DNA of 64,000 nt from contig CAVXXX010000001.1 of assembly GCA_963765935.1 (NCBI GenBank), positions 2,003,125 through 2,067,124 of the forward strand, in the 5' to 3' direction. Shown piece after piece: positions 50,388-58,964 of the stretch. The DNA is from JAMXLG01 sp963765935. GTDB lineage: Bacteria > Vulcanimicrobiota > Vulcanimicrobiia > Vulcanimicrobiales > Vulcanimicrobiaceae. The position numbers and the translations under genes are program-made. Position 1 is the stretch's first letter, and every line of letters starts with the position of its first letter. A model generated the notes under the pieces. It searched no databases and was not told the origin of the DNA. It saw only the letters and a program-made list of their open reading frames with translations.

Positions 50388-51389
50388 GTGAAGATTGCGG
50401 TGGTTGGGGCTTCGGGGCACACGGGACGATTCGTGATCGAGGAGCTGTTGCGCCGGGGGCATCTCCCCGTAGCCATAGCGCGCGACGAGCAGCGGCTGCT
50501 CGATCGCGGAATCGACACGCGGCGCGTCGAGACGAGAATCGCTTCGCTCGACGATCCGGCGACGCTCGATAACGCGCTCGGAGGTGCGGCGGCCGTGATC
50601 AATTGCGCGGGCCCGTTTCTCGATACGGCGCAACCGGTTGTAGAAGCCGCGCTACGGGTGGGCGCGCATTATTTCGATGTCACGGCAGAACAAGGCAGTG
50701 CGCAGCACACGCTCGAGGTTTACGATGCGCCGGCGCGTGCACGCGGTATCGTTGTTATGCCCGCTGCGGGTTTTTATGGTGCGCTTGCGGATCTTCTCGC
50801 AACTGCGGCGCTCGGTGATTGGACGAGCGCGACAGAGATACGGACGGCGGTTGCGCTCGATCGTTGGTGGCCGACACCCGGAACCCGCCGAACCGGCGAT
50901 CGTAACACGTTGCCGCGACTCAGTGTGGAAAACGGTGTGCTGAAAGCCGTCGGTACGCCGGCGTCAGTAAAATGGGATTTTCCGGAACCGTTCGGATCGC
51001 AGACCGTCGTAGAAGTCCCGCTCAGCGAAACGATTTTAATGGCGAGACACCTTCGGGTTTCCGAAATCCGTCATTTCATCAATGAAGCGCCGCTCCACGA
51101 TCTGCGCGACGCGGCTACGCCGCAGCCGATCGCGGTTGACGAGCGCGGCCGGTCGACACAGGTCTTTTTGATGGAGTCGATCGCGAAGAACGGAACGGAT
51201 ACACGCCGCCTCATCGCGCGCGGCCGCGATATCTACGCGACGACCGCGCCGATCGTCGTTGAAGCCGCGCAACGCGTGTTGCGCGGCGACTTGCAACGTT
51301 TCGGGGCATTCGCTCCCGGCCAGCTCTTCGAAGCGATGCCGTTCCTGGAGGCCCTTTCGGCGCACGATCTCACGATTAGCGACAACTAG
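50388..51389 (+). CDS. Saccharopine-dehydrogenase-like NAD(P)-binding oxidoreductase
   Basis: 333 residues. An N-terminal Rossmann dinucleotide fold with VVGASGHTGRFVIEELLRRG, then INCAGPFLDTAQPVVEAALR, typical of the saccharopine dehydrogenase-like / trans-acting enoyl reductase group. The substrate is unknown. GTG at 50388 follows GGAGG by 6 bases. It is divergent from a TetR gene and very likely under its control; such pairs are often induced by an aldehyde, ketone or fatty-acid derivative. Confidence 0.8.
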   Translation: MKIAVVGASGHTGRFVIEELLRRGHLPVAIARDEQRLLDRGIDTRRVETRIASLDDPATLDNALGGAAAVINCAGPFLDTAQPVVEAALRVGAHYFDVTAEQGSAQHTLEVYDAPARARGIVVMPAAGFYGALADLLATAALGDWTSATEIRTAVALDRWWPTPGTRRTGDRNTLPRLSVENGVLKAVGTPASVKWDFPEPFGSQTVVEVPLSETILMARHLRVSEIRHFINEAPLHDLRDAATPQPIAVDERGRSTQVFLMESIAKNGTDTRRLIARGRDIYATTAPIVVEAAQRVLRGDLQRFGAFAPGQLFEAMPFLEALSAHDLTISDN

Positions 51390-51454
51390 CGCGGTTAAGT
51401 AACCCAAGTATTTACGGAGAAGGGCGTTGGCTTGAAACGGGTAATGCCCGTTCT

Positions 51455-52978
51455 ATGTATCGACGCACGATTTTTACCAGTGCGCTGATCGCGTTTGCGG
51501 TCGCGGCGCCCTCCGTCGCGGCTCCCAAGCCGACGGCGAATCCACCGAAGGCGGCCGCGCCGAATCCGCAGGAGCGCTCCGCCGTTACTCATCATCGCAT
51601 AACGATCAACGGCACGACGATCGCGTACACGGCGACCGCAGGCACGTTGATCGTGAAGGACGAGAAGGGGCAGCCTGAAGCGAGCATATTCTATGTCGCC
51701 TACACGAAAGACGGTGCGAGCTCCAACGATCGTCCGGTGACGTTCCTGTACAACGGCGGCCCCGGATGTGCGTCGTCACCGTTGCACATGCTCGCGCTCG
51801 GTCCGCGCCGTGTCGTGGTGCAGAACGCAAAGCCGAACGATGGTGCGCCGGTGCAACTCGTCGACAACAACGATACACTCCTCGATAAATCGGATCTCGT
51901 CTTCATCGACGCGCCGGGAACCGGGTATAGCCGCGTCTTTCCGAAAGTTGACCCGAAATCGATCTACGGTATCGATCAGGACGCCGCGGCGTTCGGTCAA
52001 TTCATCCGCCGCTACGTCACGTTGAACGATCGTTGGAACTCGCCGAAGTTTCTGCTTGGCGAAAGCTACGGCACCCCGCGCAGCGCGGTGCTCGTCGATT
52101 ACCTTCAAAACCACGAGACGATGGCGATGAACGGTGTCGTGCTGCTGAGTTCGGTTCTCGATTTTGACACCATCGCTCCGGGACCGGGCAACGATCTTGC
52201 CTACATCACGTATCTCCCGACGGAAGCTGCGACACATTGGTATCACGACACTGCATCGAACAAAGGAAGCCTCACGTCCACCATCGATGCCGCGCGGGCG
52301 TTCGCCAATGGTCCGTACGCTGCGGCATTGCTGCAGGGTGACCGTCTATCACACGATCAGTTCGTGAAAATTGCCGGCGAACTCGCGCAGTTCACTGGCT
52401 TGAGCCAGCAATACATCGAGCGTTCGAATCTGCGCGTGCAACCGCAGCGCTTCGAAAAAGTGCTGCTCAGTGATGCGGGCGAGCAGACGGGACGCCTCGA
52501 TGCGCGCTACACCGGATACGATCTCGACGTGACGGGCGATTCCGCCGAGTACGATCCCTCCGATAGCTACATGGGACCAACGTTGCAGGCGGGATTTCTG
52601 TCGTACGTTCGCAACGAACTGAATTGGCACAGCGAAGAATCGTATCCTCAGTGCAGCGACAAAATCTTCCCGCAATGGGACTTCACGCGCAAATCCGTTT
52701 TCGGGTGGCTCGCGCCGACCACGAGCGGTGATTTGCAAGACGCGATGACGCAGAACCCGCACATGCGCGTGTTCGTCGGTGCCGGGTATTTCGATATGGC
52801 GACGCCGTTCGGCGCTGCGGAATGGACGTTCTCGCACCTCGGTTTGCAGCCGGCGCTGCGTTCGCACGTCAGCTTCGAATATTATGATTCGGGACACATG
52901 GTGTACTTGAATCCCGATGCGCGCGCGAAATTCCACGCGGATTTGGATCGCTTCTACACCGGCACCCTCGGCAAGTAG
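51455..52978 (+). CDS. Exported serine carboxypeptidase, family S10
   Basis: 507 residues with a signal peptide (MYRRTIFTSALIAFAVAAPS) and a Pro/Ala-rich linker. The S10 triad is visible: Ser in LLGESYGTPR, Asp in VGAGYFDMATPF and His in YDSGHMVYLN; the oxyanion and substrate block is FLYNGGPGCASS. It removes C-terminal amino acids from peptides, usually at acid pH, in the periplasm or outside. ATG at 51455 begins the signal peptide. Possible -10 TAATGC 7 bases upstream, weak. Confidence 0.92.
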   Translation: MYRRTIFTSALIAFAVAAPSVAAPKPTANPPKAAAPNPQERSAVTHHRITINGTTIAYTATAGTLIVKDEKGQPEASIFYVAYTKDGASSNDRPVTFLYNGGPGCASSPLHMLALGPRRVVVQNAKPNDGAPVQLVDNNDTLLDKSDLVFIDAPGTGYSRVFPKVDPKSIYGIDQDAAAFGQFIRRYVTLNDRWNSPKFLLGESYGTPRSAVLVDYLQNHETMAMNGVVLLSSVLDFDTIAPGPGNDLAYITYLPTEAATHWYHDTASNKGSLTSTIDAARAFANGPYAAALLQGDRLSHDQFVKIAGELAQFTGLSQQYIERSNLRVQPQRFEKVLLSDAGEQTGRLDARYTGYDLDVTGDSAEYDPSDSYMGPTLQAGFLSYVRNELNWHSEESYPQCSDKIFPQWDFTRKSVFGWLAPTTSGDLQDAMTQNPHMRVFVGAGYFDMATPFGAAEWTFSHLGLQPALRSHVSFEYYDSGHMVYLNPDARAKFHADLDRFYTGTLGK

Positions 52979-52987
52979 CGAACGTTG

Positions 52988-53785
52988 TTAGCGCAGCGCT
53001 CTGGCGTCGGCGAGTGAAATTGTTTCTCTCGTTCCGTCGTGATGCTGCACGAGTAATCCGCCGCCGGTAACCAGCGAGAGGGCGGTGACATCGATCGGTT
53101 CGCTCGCGCCGTCTTTGAGAATGCGGTACGGTTTACCGGGAAGACCCGCTTGGCGTTCCCACACGCGCGCAATGCGCGGCGGCATGTCAAGCGCGTCTTC
53201 CCAGACCTCGTAGTTCAGCAGAATGTCGTGGAGCAATTGCTCGCGATCGATGTTGGGACTGACATCGTCGGCGAAGGCGGGCGGCGGCGTGATGTCGTTT
53301 GCAGCCTGGGATGTGCGATGGATGTTGATCCCGACGCCGGCGGCGACCCATGCGCGATCGCCGACGAGGCGCGAAATGCAAAGGATGCCGGCGATTTTCT
53401 TTCCGTAGAGCAGCAGATCGTTCGGCCACTGCATCTCCGCGTGCACGCCGCTCAGCACAAGGGCGCGTCGCACGCAGATCGCGACACCGAACGGGACGAC
53501 CCAGAGATGCGATGCGGGCATCGAGCGCGGGAGAATCGTCGTCATCAGTAACGATGAGCCCGGTTCCGCGATCCATGATCGCCCTTTGCGGCCCGCGCCT
53601 TGCGTTTGAACCTCAGCGACGAAGGTCGCACCGTATACCGATTCGTCACCGAGCAGCGGCGCGGCGTCGGCATTCGTGCTGCCGGTTGATTCGACATACC
53701 GAATATCCGAAAAACGCGTGCCGCGCAGTGCTTGACGCACCGCGGCATAGGGCCGCTGGCCTAATGGCATAGGGGGAGCTTGCAC
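52988..53785 (-). CDS. birA: Biotin-[acetyl-CoA-carboxylase] ligase, without DNA-binding domain
   Basis: 265 residues. Attaches biotin to carboxylases. The catalytic domain has ESTGSTNADA, the biotinyl-AMP loop GAGRKGRSWIAEPGSSL, WPNDLLLYGKKIAGIL and GVGINI; a C-terminal SH3-like domain follows. There is no N-terminal helix-turn-helix, so it is a group I enzyme that cannot repress biotin genes directly. GTG at 53785 or ATG at 53770 could be the start. Divergent from ndk with only 23 bases between if the GTG is used. Confidence 0.92.
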   Translation of the reverse strand: MQAPPMPLGQRPYAAVRQALRGTRFSDIRYVESTGSTNADAAPLLGDESVYGATFVAEVQTQGAGRKGRSWIAEPGSSLLMTTILPRSMPASHLWVVPFGVAICVRRALVLSGVHAEMQWPNDLLLYGKKIAGILCISRLVGDRAWVAAGVGINIHRTSQAANDITPPPAFADDVSPNIDREQLLHDILLNYEVWEDALDMPPRIARVWERQAGLPGKPYRILKDGASEPIDVTALSLVTGGGLLVQHHDGTRETISLADARALR

Positions 53786-53808
53786 GGGCGACGTATTCGG
53801 GGCCTGCT

Positions 53809-54264
53809 ATGGCATTAGAAACGACGCTCATCTTGTGTAAGCCCGACGCGGTCTCACGTTCCCTCGTCGGCGAAATCATCTCGCGCATCGAGCGGCGCGG
53901 ATACGTCATCACTGCGATGAAGCTGACGCAGCTTCCCGGTGACAAAGCGCGGGAACACTACGCGGAGCACAAGGACAAGCCGTTCTTCAACGATCTCGTG
54001 ACCTTCATCACGAGCGGACCGCTCGTCGCAATGGCGGTCGAAGGGGAAAACGCAGTCGAAGGCATGCGTCAAATGATCGGCGCGACCAATCCCCTCGGCG
54101 CGGCGCCCGGATCGATTCGCGGCGACCTCGCGCAAACGATCGGCTTCAATCTCGTGCACGGTAGCGACAGTAAGGCGAGTGCCGAGCGCGAGCTGAAGAT
54201 TTTCTTCGCGGTCGGTGAGTTCGTTTCGCGCAAGCACGATCTTGCGCAGTGGCTGGCGGACTAA
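53809..54264 (+). CDS. ndk: Nucleoside diphosphate kinase
   Basis: Exchanges phosphate among nucleoside di- and triphosphates. 151 residues; N-terminal TLILCKPDAVSR, and the catalytic His in NLVHGSDSKASAERE (usual NxxHGSDS). Slightly longer than the common 140 residues. ATG is followed by conserved sequence. enolase starts 3 bases after its stop, so the two form an operon. Confidence 0.95.
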   Translation: MALETTLILCKPDAVSRSLVGEIISRIERRGYVITAMKLTQLPGDKAREHYAEHKDKPFFNDLVTFITSGPLVAMAVEGENAVEGMRQMIGATNPLGAAPGSIRGDLAQTIGFNLVHGSDSKASAERELKIFFAVGEFVSRKHDLAQWLAD

Positions 54265-54267
54265 CGC

Positions 54268-55575
54268 ATGTCGATCGATTCGTTGCGTGCCGGCGGACGG
54301 CCGTTGATCGAAGCGGTGCATGCGCGCGAAGTGTTGGATTCTCGTGGGAATCCGACGGTCGCAGTGAGCGTTGCGACGAGTTTCGGAGCCGTGGAAGAAG
54401 CGATGGTTCCCTCAGGAGCCTCCACCGGTGCGCACGAAGCGGTCGAACTTCGCGACGGCGATAAGAAGCGGTACAACGGAAAAGGCGTGTTGCGCGCCGT
54501 TGCGGGGGTAAACGATACCCTTGGCCCTGCAATTGAGGGCAGCGACGTCACCGCGCAGCGCGAGATCGACGAGCGTTTGATCGAACTCGACGGGACGCCG
54601 AATAAATCGAGTTTAGGCGCAAACGCAATTCTCGGTGTTTCGCTCGCCGTTGCGCGCGCAGCCGCCTCGAGTTTGTCGCTGCCGCTCTTCCGGTATCTCG
54701 GCGGCCCCGCGGCAGCGCTCTTGCCGATTCCGATGATGAACGTGATCAACGGCGGGAAACATGCCGCGGGCGCACTGCAATTTCAAGAATGCATGATTAT
54801 GCCTGTCGGCGCGCCGAGTTTCCACGAAGCGGTACGCTACGGTGCCGAAGTGTTTCACGCACTTGGGCTGTTATTGCACGACCGTGGCATGCCGACGCTC
54901 GTCGGCGACGAAGGTGGCTATGCGCCGCCGCTCGATTCCATCGATGATGCGATGAAGCTCTTGGCGGAAGCGATCGAAAACGCCGGATACAAACCCGGTG
55001 AGGAGATCGCGATCGCGCTCGATCCCGCGTCGTCGGAATTCTATCAGGACGGAAAGTATTACGCGCACGACAAGCAACACGGCTTGACTGCGGACGAGAT
55101 GGTCAAACTCTACAAGGATCTCTGCGAACGTTACCCGATCGTTTCAATTGAGGACGGGCTCGCTGAAGATGACTGGAGCGGTTGGCGCAAGCTGACGGAA
55201 GCCATCGGCGCAAAGGTGCAATTGGTCGGCGACGATCTCTTCGTGACGAACACGAAATTCCTCGAACGCGGTATCTCGGAAGGCGTCGCGAATTCGATTC
55301 TCATCAAAGTGAATCAAATCGGTACGCTGACCGAAACGCTCGATGCGGTCGACATGGCGCATAAAGCCGGATATACGGCCGTGATTTCGCATCGTTCAGG
55401 TGAAACGGAAGACACGACGATCGCCGATATCGCGGTTGCAACGAGTGCGGGTCAAATCAAAACGGGTTCCCTGGCGCGCAGCGACCGGGTGTCCAAGTAC
55501 AACCGCTTGATGGCGATCGAAGAAGAACTTGGTTCCGCAGCAAGATACGCGAAGCTGAAGCGGGCTTCAACGTAG
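54268..55575 (+). CDS. eno: Enolase
   Basis: Converts 2-phosphoglycerate to phosphoenolpyruvate in glycolysis. 435 residues, normal length. Conserved blocks: REVLDSRGNPTVAV, SGASTGAHEAVELRD, NVINGGKHAAGALQFQE, the Mg ligand in VSIEDGLAEDDW, and catalytic Lys with ILIKVNQIGTLTET and the signature VISHRSGETEDTTIADIAV. Cotranscribed with ndk; no intrinsic terminator is evident before the DUF2252 gene 5 bases on. Confidence 0.96.
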   Translation: MSIDSLRAGGRPLIEAVHAREVLDSRGNPTVAVSVATSFGAVEEAMVPSGASTGAHEAVELRDGDKKRYNGKGVLRAVAGVNDTLGPAIEGSDVTAQREIDERLIELDGTPNKSSLGANAILGVSLAVARAAASSLSLPLFRYLGGPAAALLPIPMMNVINGGKHAAGALQFQECMIMPVGAPSFHEAVRYGAEVFHALGLLLHDRGMPTLVGDEGGYAPPLDSIDDAMKLLAEAIENAGYKPGEEIAIALDPASSEFYQDGKYYAHDKQHGLTADEMVKLYKDLCERYPIVSIEDGLAEDDWSGWRKLTEAIGAKVQLVGDDLFVTNTKFLERGISEGVANSILIKVNQIGTLTETLDAVDMAHKAGYTAVISHRSGETEDTTIADIAVATSAGQIKTGSLARSDRVSKYNRLMAIEEELGSAARYAKLKRAST

Positions 55576-55580
55576 CGCCC

Positions 55581-56774
55581 TTGCAAGCGTTGCGCAAGCG
55601 GGTTCCACGGTCGACGTTCGGGTCGTGGAAACCCGGCGCGAACCGGCGCAATCCGCTCGAAGTTATCAAGGAAGACGAAGAAGGCCGCTCGCCGGCGCTC
55701 TTAGCGCGCCGGCGTGAGCTTATGTCCGCCGATCCGTTTGCGTTCTATCGCGGTACGGCGGCGCTCATGGCCGCTGATCTTTCGACGGTGCCCGTAACGG
55801 GCTTGCACGTTCAACTTTGTGGCGACGCGCATGTCGTGAACTTCGGTGGATATGCCACGCCTGAGCGTCGCCTCGTATTCGACGTAAATGACTTCGACGA
55901 GACGCTGCACGGACCGTGGGAGTGGGATATCGCGCGATTGAGCGCAAGCCTTCCGTTGCTGGCCGCGTTTCGTGGATTTCGGTCGAGTTCGGCGGACGAC
56001 GCGGTATTTGAAGCGGTGCGCGCGTATCGCAAATCGGTTCGCGAGTTTGCCAAGCAATCGCCGCTCGAAATCTGGTATTCGAGCGTCGACGTGCACGGTT
56101 CGCTTGCGAAAGAATTGGCGGCGCCGCGCGTTGCCAATCGCGTTCGCGCCGGCGCCGAACTAGAAGTAATCACGCATAGCGCATTCCGCCAGTACCGGCA
56201 ATCGCTGCTTCCGCACGTGCGCATGCTGCTCGACCGCTATGATCCTGTGGGCTATTTCGAGCACCCGGTCGGCGTCGGCAGTCTTGGATTGTATGCGGCG
56301 ATCGTCGAATTTCAAGCGGGGCCGAAAGAGTGGTTGTACCTTCAGGTAAAACAGGCGCGTGCGTCGGTGCTCGAGCGGTATCTCGGCGCGTCGACCTTTG
56401 CCAATCACGGTGAACGTGTTATTGCTGGGCAGCGGGCAACGCAAGCTGGGAGCGATTTATTCCTGGGTTGGACGCACGATCAAGGTCTCGACTTTTACGT
56501 ACGGCAGCTTCGCGACGAAAAAACCGGCCTCGCAGTCGATGCCATCACACGCGATCAGTTCGTCGATTACGCGCGCCGCTGTGGAAGTGTGCTTGCACGC
56601 GCGCACGCGCGCACGGGCGAACCGAAGGCGATCGGCGAATATATGGGCGGCAGCGAGGCCTTCGACGAATCGATGATCCGCTTTGCGCACCATTACGCAG
56701 CAATTGCAGAGCGTGATCACGAGGCGTTCCGCAAAGAGCAGCTCATCGAATCTGAACGAGCGCGACGCGATTGA
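55581..56774 (+). CDS. DUF2252 family protein
   Basis: 397 residues. Family blocks are MSADPFAFYRGTAALMAADL, LCGDAHVVNFGGYATPERR and VFDVNDFDETLHGPWEWDIA, which resemble the active-site region of aminoglycoside-phosphotransferase-like kinases. The biochemical role of DUF2252 is unknown. TTG at 55581 is the only start near the enolase stop and gives the whole domain. Its end overlaps the convergent propeller gene by 32 bases. Confidence 0.85.
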   Translation: MQALRKRVPRSTFGSWKPGANRRNPLEVIKEDEEGRSPALLARRRELMSADPFAFYRGTAALMAADLSTVPVTGLHVQLCGDAHVVNFGGYATPERRLVFDVNDFDETLHGPWEWDIARLSASLPLLAAFRGFRSSSADDAVFEAVRAYRKSVREFAKQSPLEIWYSSVDVHGSLAKELAAPRVANRVRAGAELEVITHSAFRQYRQSLLPHVRMLLDRYDPVGYFEHPVGVGSLGLYAAIVEFQAGPKEWLYLQVKQARASVLERYLGASTFANHGERVIAGQRATQAGSDLFLGWTHDQGLDFYVRQLRDEKTGLAVDAITRDQFVDYARRCGSVLARAHARTGEPKAIGEYMGGSEAFDESMIRFAHHYAAIAERDHEAFRKEQLIESERARRD

Positions 56775-57792
56775 CGCCGCTGCACGCCATTACGATGTTG
56801 CCGTCGCTTGTCGGCATCATATTGCGGACTACGCCGCCGCCCGATGGAATTCGCCACGACTGAAATATGTGCGCGCGCAAATCGAAGCGCACAAGCGTAT
56901 TCGGCTCTACGCCCGATTCGCTATACCAGATGGCGCCGTCTAGGGCCGTAATACCGTACGGTTGCGAGTTTGCGCCGCTAGGCGACGGCCATTCCTGTTG
57001 AGCCCCCGTGCGCGGATCGAAACGCCCGATGTATCCGCGCGCGTAGTCCGAATACCAAATCGCATCGTCAGGAGTAATTGCAACGCGGCGCGGACGCGAA
57101 TCCGAGTGATGTAGCGTGTACTCGGTAATGGCCATGGTTTGCGGATTTATGCTTGCGAGTTTATTCGTTCCGAACTCTGCGAAAAACGGAACGCCTTTGG
57201 AGGTAATCACCATGCCGTACGGATTGGCGCGCGCGGTCGGAACGTGCACGACGCGCATAGCGCCCGTCGTTGGATCGAGCCGTCCGACCATGTCCGCGCC
57301 TTGCACGGTGAACCAAAGTATTCCGCGCTGATCGAACACGGGTGTGTGCGGATCGCGCGCAGCGGCCGCCAACGGATACGTTTTTACTTCACCGGTCGCC
57401 GGGTTCAACTTCCCGATGTAGCCTTTGAAGTTGGCGGTGAACCAAATGTTTCCGTCCTTATCCGCGACGAGTCCATGCGGACCCGAATCCGCAATCGGCA
57501 GACGATACTCTTTGAACGTGCCGGTGCGCGGATCAAGCCGCCCTAGCACGTTCGCCATCTGTCCGGTGTACCAGATATCGCCGTCGGGCGTCGCAAGCGG
57601 ATCGTGCGGATGCGATCCCGGCGTCGGAACGACCCATTCTTTGATCGTCGCTTTTACATTGCCGGGAATGACAGTCGGCTGCGTCGGTGTTGCGGAACTT
57701 TGCGCTACGGCAAGCGGCGCGTAGAGCAGCAGCACGAAAGCGCAGGCTACCGCTCCAGCGGACGACAGCGAGCGCGCTCGGGAGATGGCCAT
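56743..57792 (-). CDS. Exported beta-propeller protein of the streptogramin lyase (Vgb) family
   Basis: 349 residues: signal peptide (about 1-31, ending PLAVAQ) and a seven-bladed propeller with repeats of the form DGDIWYTGQMANVLGRLDP, DGNIWFTANFKGYIGKLNP and DAIWYSDYARGYIGRFDP. Vgb lyases open streptogramin B rings in the cytoplasm; this exported form more likely binds or cleaves another ligand, and the catalytic His pair was not mapped. ATG at 57792 begins the signal peptide; a perfect TATAAT (57799-57804) lies 6 bases upstream, predicting a leaderless message. Confidence 0.82.
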   Translation of the reverse strand: MAISRARSLSSAGAVACAFVLLLYAPLAVAQSSATPTQPTVIPGNVKATIKEWVVPTPGSHPHDPLATPDGDIWYTGQMANVLGRLDPRTGTFKEYRLPIADSGPHGLVADKDGNIWFTANFKGYIGKLNPATGEVKTYPLAAAARDPHTPVFDQRGILWFTVQGADMVGRLDPTTGAMRVVHVPTARANPYGMVITSKGVPFFAEFGTNKLASINPQTMAITEYTLHHSDSRPRRVAITPDDAIWYSDYARGYIGRFDPRTGAQQEWPSPSGANSQPYGITALDGAIWYSESGVEPNTLVRFDLRAHIFQSWRIPSGGGVVRNMMPTSDGNIVMACSGVNRVALVQIR

Positions 57793-57798
57793 GTCTAA

Positions 57799-57804
57799 AT
57801 TATA
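57799..57804 (-). promoter_or_regulatory. -10 element TATAAT of the propeller gene
   Basis: Perfect TATAAT on the minus strand, 6 bases before the ATG at 57792, with no Shine-Dalgarno. No good -35 is seen at 16-18 bases. Confidence 0.55.
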
Positions 57805-57866
57805 TTCTGACGACAAGCAAGCGCGCGGTGCGTGAAGAGGCCACGGTGCGCTACAATGGCGCCGCG

Positions 57867-58460
57867 ATGAATCGCACCACGCCGCTTCCGGTCATTCCGC
57901 TCATCATCTTTGCAATCGCATTCGGGATTGAAGAAGCGATCATCGTCGTGTACTTGCGCCATTTGCCGAGTTCGTATATGGCGAATGCGTATGCGCTCGA
58001 GATGTTCCGCGAACTAGCGACGCTCGTAATCATCGCCGCGGTGGCCTGGATTGCTACATCGTCGTGGGGACTCCGCGCGCGAGCGTTTTGTTTTGCGTTC
58101 GGCGCCTGGGACATCGTCTATTATATTGCGCTTTGGAAACTTATCGGATTTCCGTCGCTAACGGACGATGATGTGTTGTTCCTGGTGCCGGTGCCGTGGA
58201 TTGCGCCGGTGTGGGCTCCGGTGGCCTTCGCCGCTCTGCTGATGGTGATCGGCCTCTTCGGGGTCGCCTCGCAACGAAGCGTTTTGCTCGCTTCGGGCTT
58301 CACACTTGCATTGCTGTCGTTCATGTACCGGTCGGCGCTCCACGTCGAGGGCTACCCGCTGTGGCTTTTTGCGGTTGCCTTCATCCTGGCGCTCGCGGCG
58401 CTACCCGCGGCGAGGATAGCGGTCGAGCGTCCAGAAAGCCTCCGCCGCCGGGGCCTGTAG
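57867..58460 (+). CDS. Membrane protein of unknown function, 3' end overlapping a tRNA gene
   Basis: 197 residues with about six transmembrane helices (PVIPLIIFAIAFGIEEAIIV is the first; then paired helices to the end). No family recognised. ATG at 57867 is 9 bases after TACAAT, so the leader is very short. Its last codons and TAG stop are the first 10 bases of the tRNA gene (58451-58460), so coding sequence and tRNA share DNA on the same strand. Confidence 0.65.
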   Translation: MNRTTPLPVIPLIIFAIAFGIEEAIIVVYLRHLPSSYMANAYALEMFRELATLVIIAAVAWIATSSWGLRARAFCFAFGAWDIVYYIALWKLIGFPSLTDDDVLFLVPVPWIAPVWAPVAFAALLMVIGLFGVASQRSVLLASGFTLALLSFMYRSALHVEGYPLWLFAVAFILALAALPAARIAVERPESLRRRGL

Positions 58461-58522
58461 CTCAGCGGTAGAGCGGCCGGCTCATAACTGGTTGCGCGTA
58501 GGTTCGAATCCTACCAGGCCCA
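58451..58522 (+). tRNA. tRNA with CAT anticodon (Met elongator or Ile2)
   Basis: 72 nucleotides. Acceptor stem GGGCCTG/CAGGCCC, D arm GCTCAGCGGTAGAGC, anticodon loop CTCATAA, T loop GGTTCGAATCC. CCA is not encoded (next bases are CTA). Because position 1 pairs with 72 it is not the initiator; whether the CAT is read as Met or modified to lysidine for Ile cannot be decided. It overlaps the upstream coding region by 10 bases and abuts the hxlR stop. Confidence 0.9.
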
Positions 58523-58909
58523 CTATCTCGCGCGGCGCGCGTCGTACGCTGTTCGCGCTTGAGCGAAGTGCGCCACGTGGTGCTCGATGAAACGAAGCAA
58601 CGGCATCACATACGTTGCACATTCTCTGCCGAGCGGCGTCAGCGCATACACGACGTGCGGCGGCACGACGGGAAAGCTTGTCCGTGAAATAAGGCCGTTG
58701 CGTTCGAGTTCCCTCAACGTCTGGGCGAGCATCTTTTCCGAAACGCCGCCGATTGCGGAACGGAGTTCGGAATAACGCCGTTCGCCGTCCATCAATTGGC
58801 GAAGGATCAAGAGTCCCCAGCGGCTCGCGAGCTGATCGAGGATCACGCGCGACACACAATTCGGAACGTCGCAATTTCCAATGAACGGCTCGGCAATCGA
58901 AAGTTCCAT
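58523..58909 (-). CDS. HxlR-family winged-helix regulator
   Basis: 128 residues; the HxlR core covers about 20-110 with ILDQLASRWGLLILRQLMDG, SEKMLAQTLRELERNGLISR and a C-terminal helix for dimerisation. The N-terminal CDVPNC holds the Cys often used for redox or aldehyde sensing in this family. ATG follows AGGAG by 6 bases. It is divergent from the SDR gene, a classic arrangement in which HxlR controls a neighbouring oxidoreductase. Its stop directly abuts the tRNA. Confidence 0.87.
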   Translation of the reverse strand: MELSIAEPFIGNCDVPNCVSRVILDQLASRWGLLILRQLMDGERRYSELRSAIGGVSEKMLAQTLRELERNGLISRTSFPVVPPHVVYALTPLGRECATYVMPLLRFIEHHVAHFAQARTAYDARRAR

Positions 58910-58952
58910 ACTTACTCCTGGGTGCGTACTTCCTAAAAGTTAGTGTAGCTGC

Positions 58953-58958
58953 TATGCT
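58953..58958 (+). promoter_or_regulatory. -10-like TATGCT of the SDR gene
   Basis: TATGCT ends 6 bases before the ATG at 58965, with no Shine-Dalgarno; another case of the leaderless spacing. The 55-base divergent gap also holds the hxlR Shine-Dalgarno and a TACACT box in the opposite direction. Confidence 0.4.
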
Positions 58959-58964
58959 CGCGCC

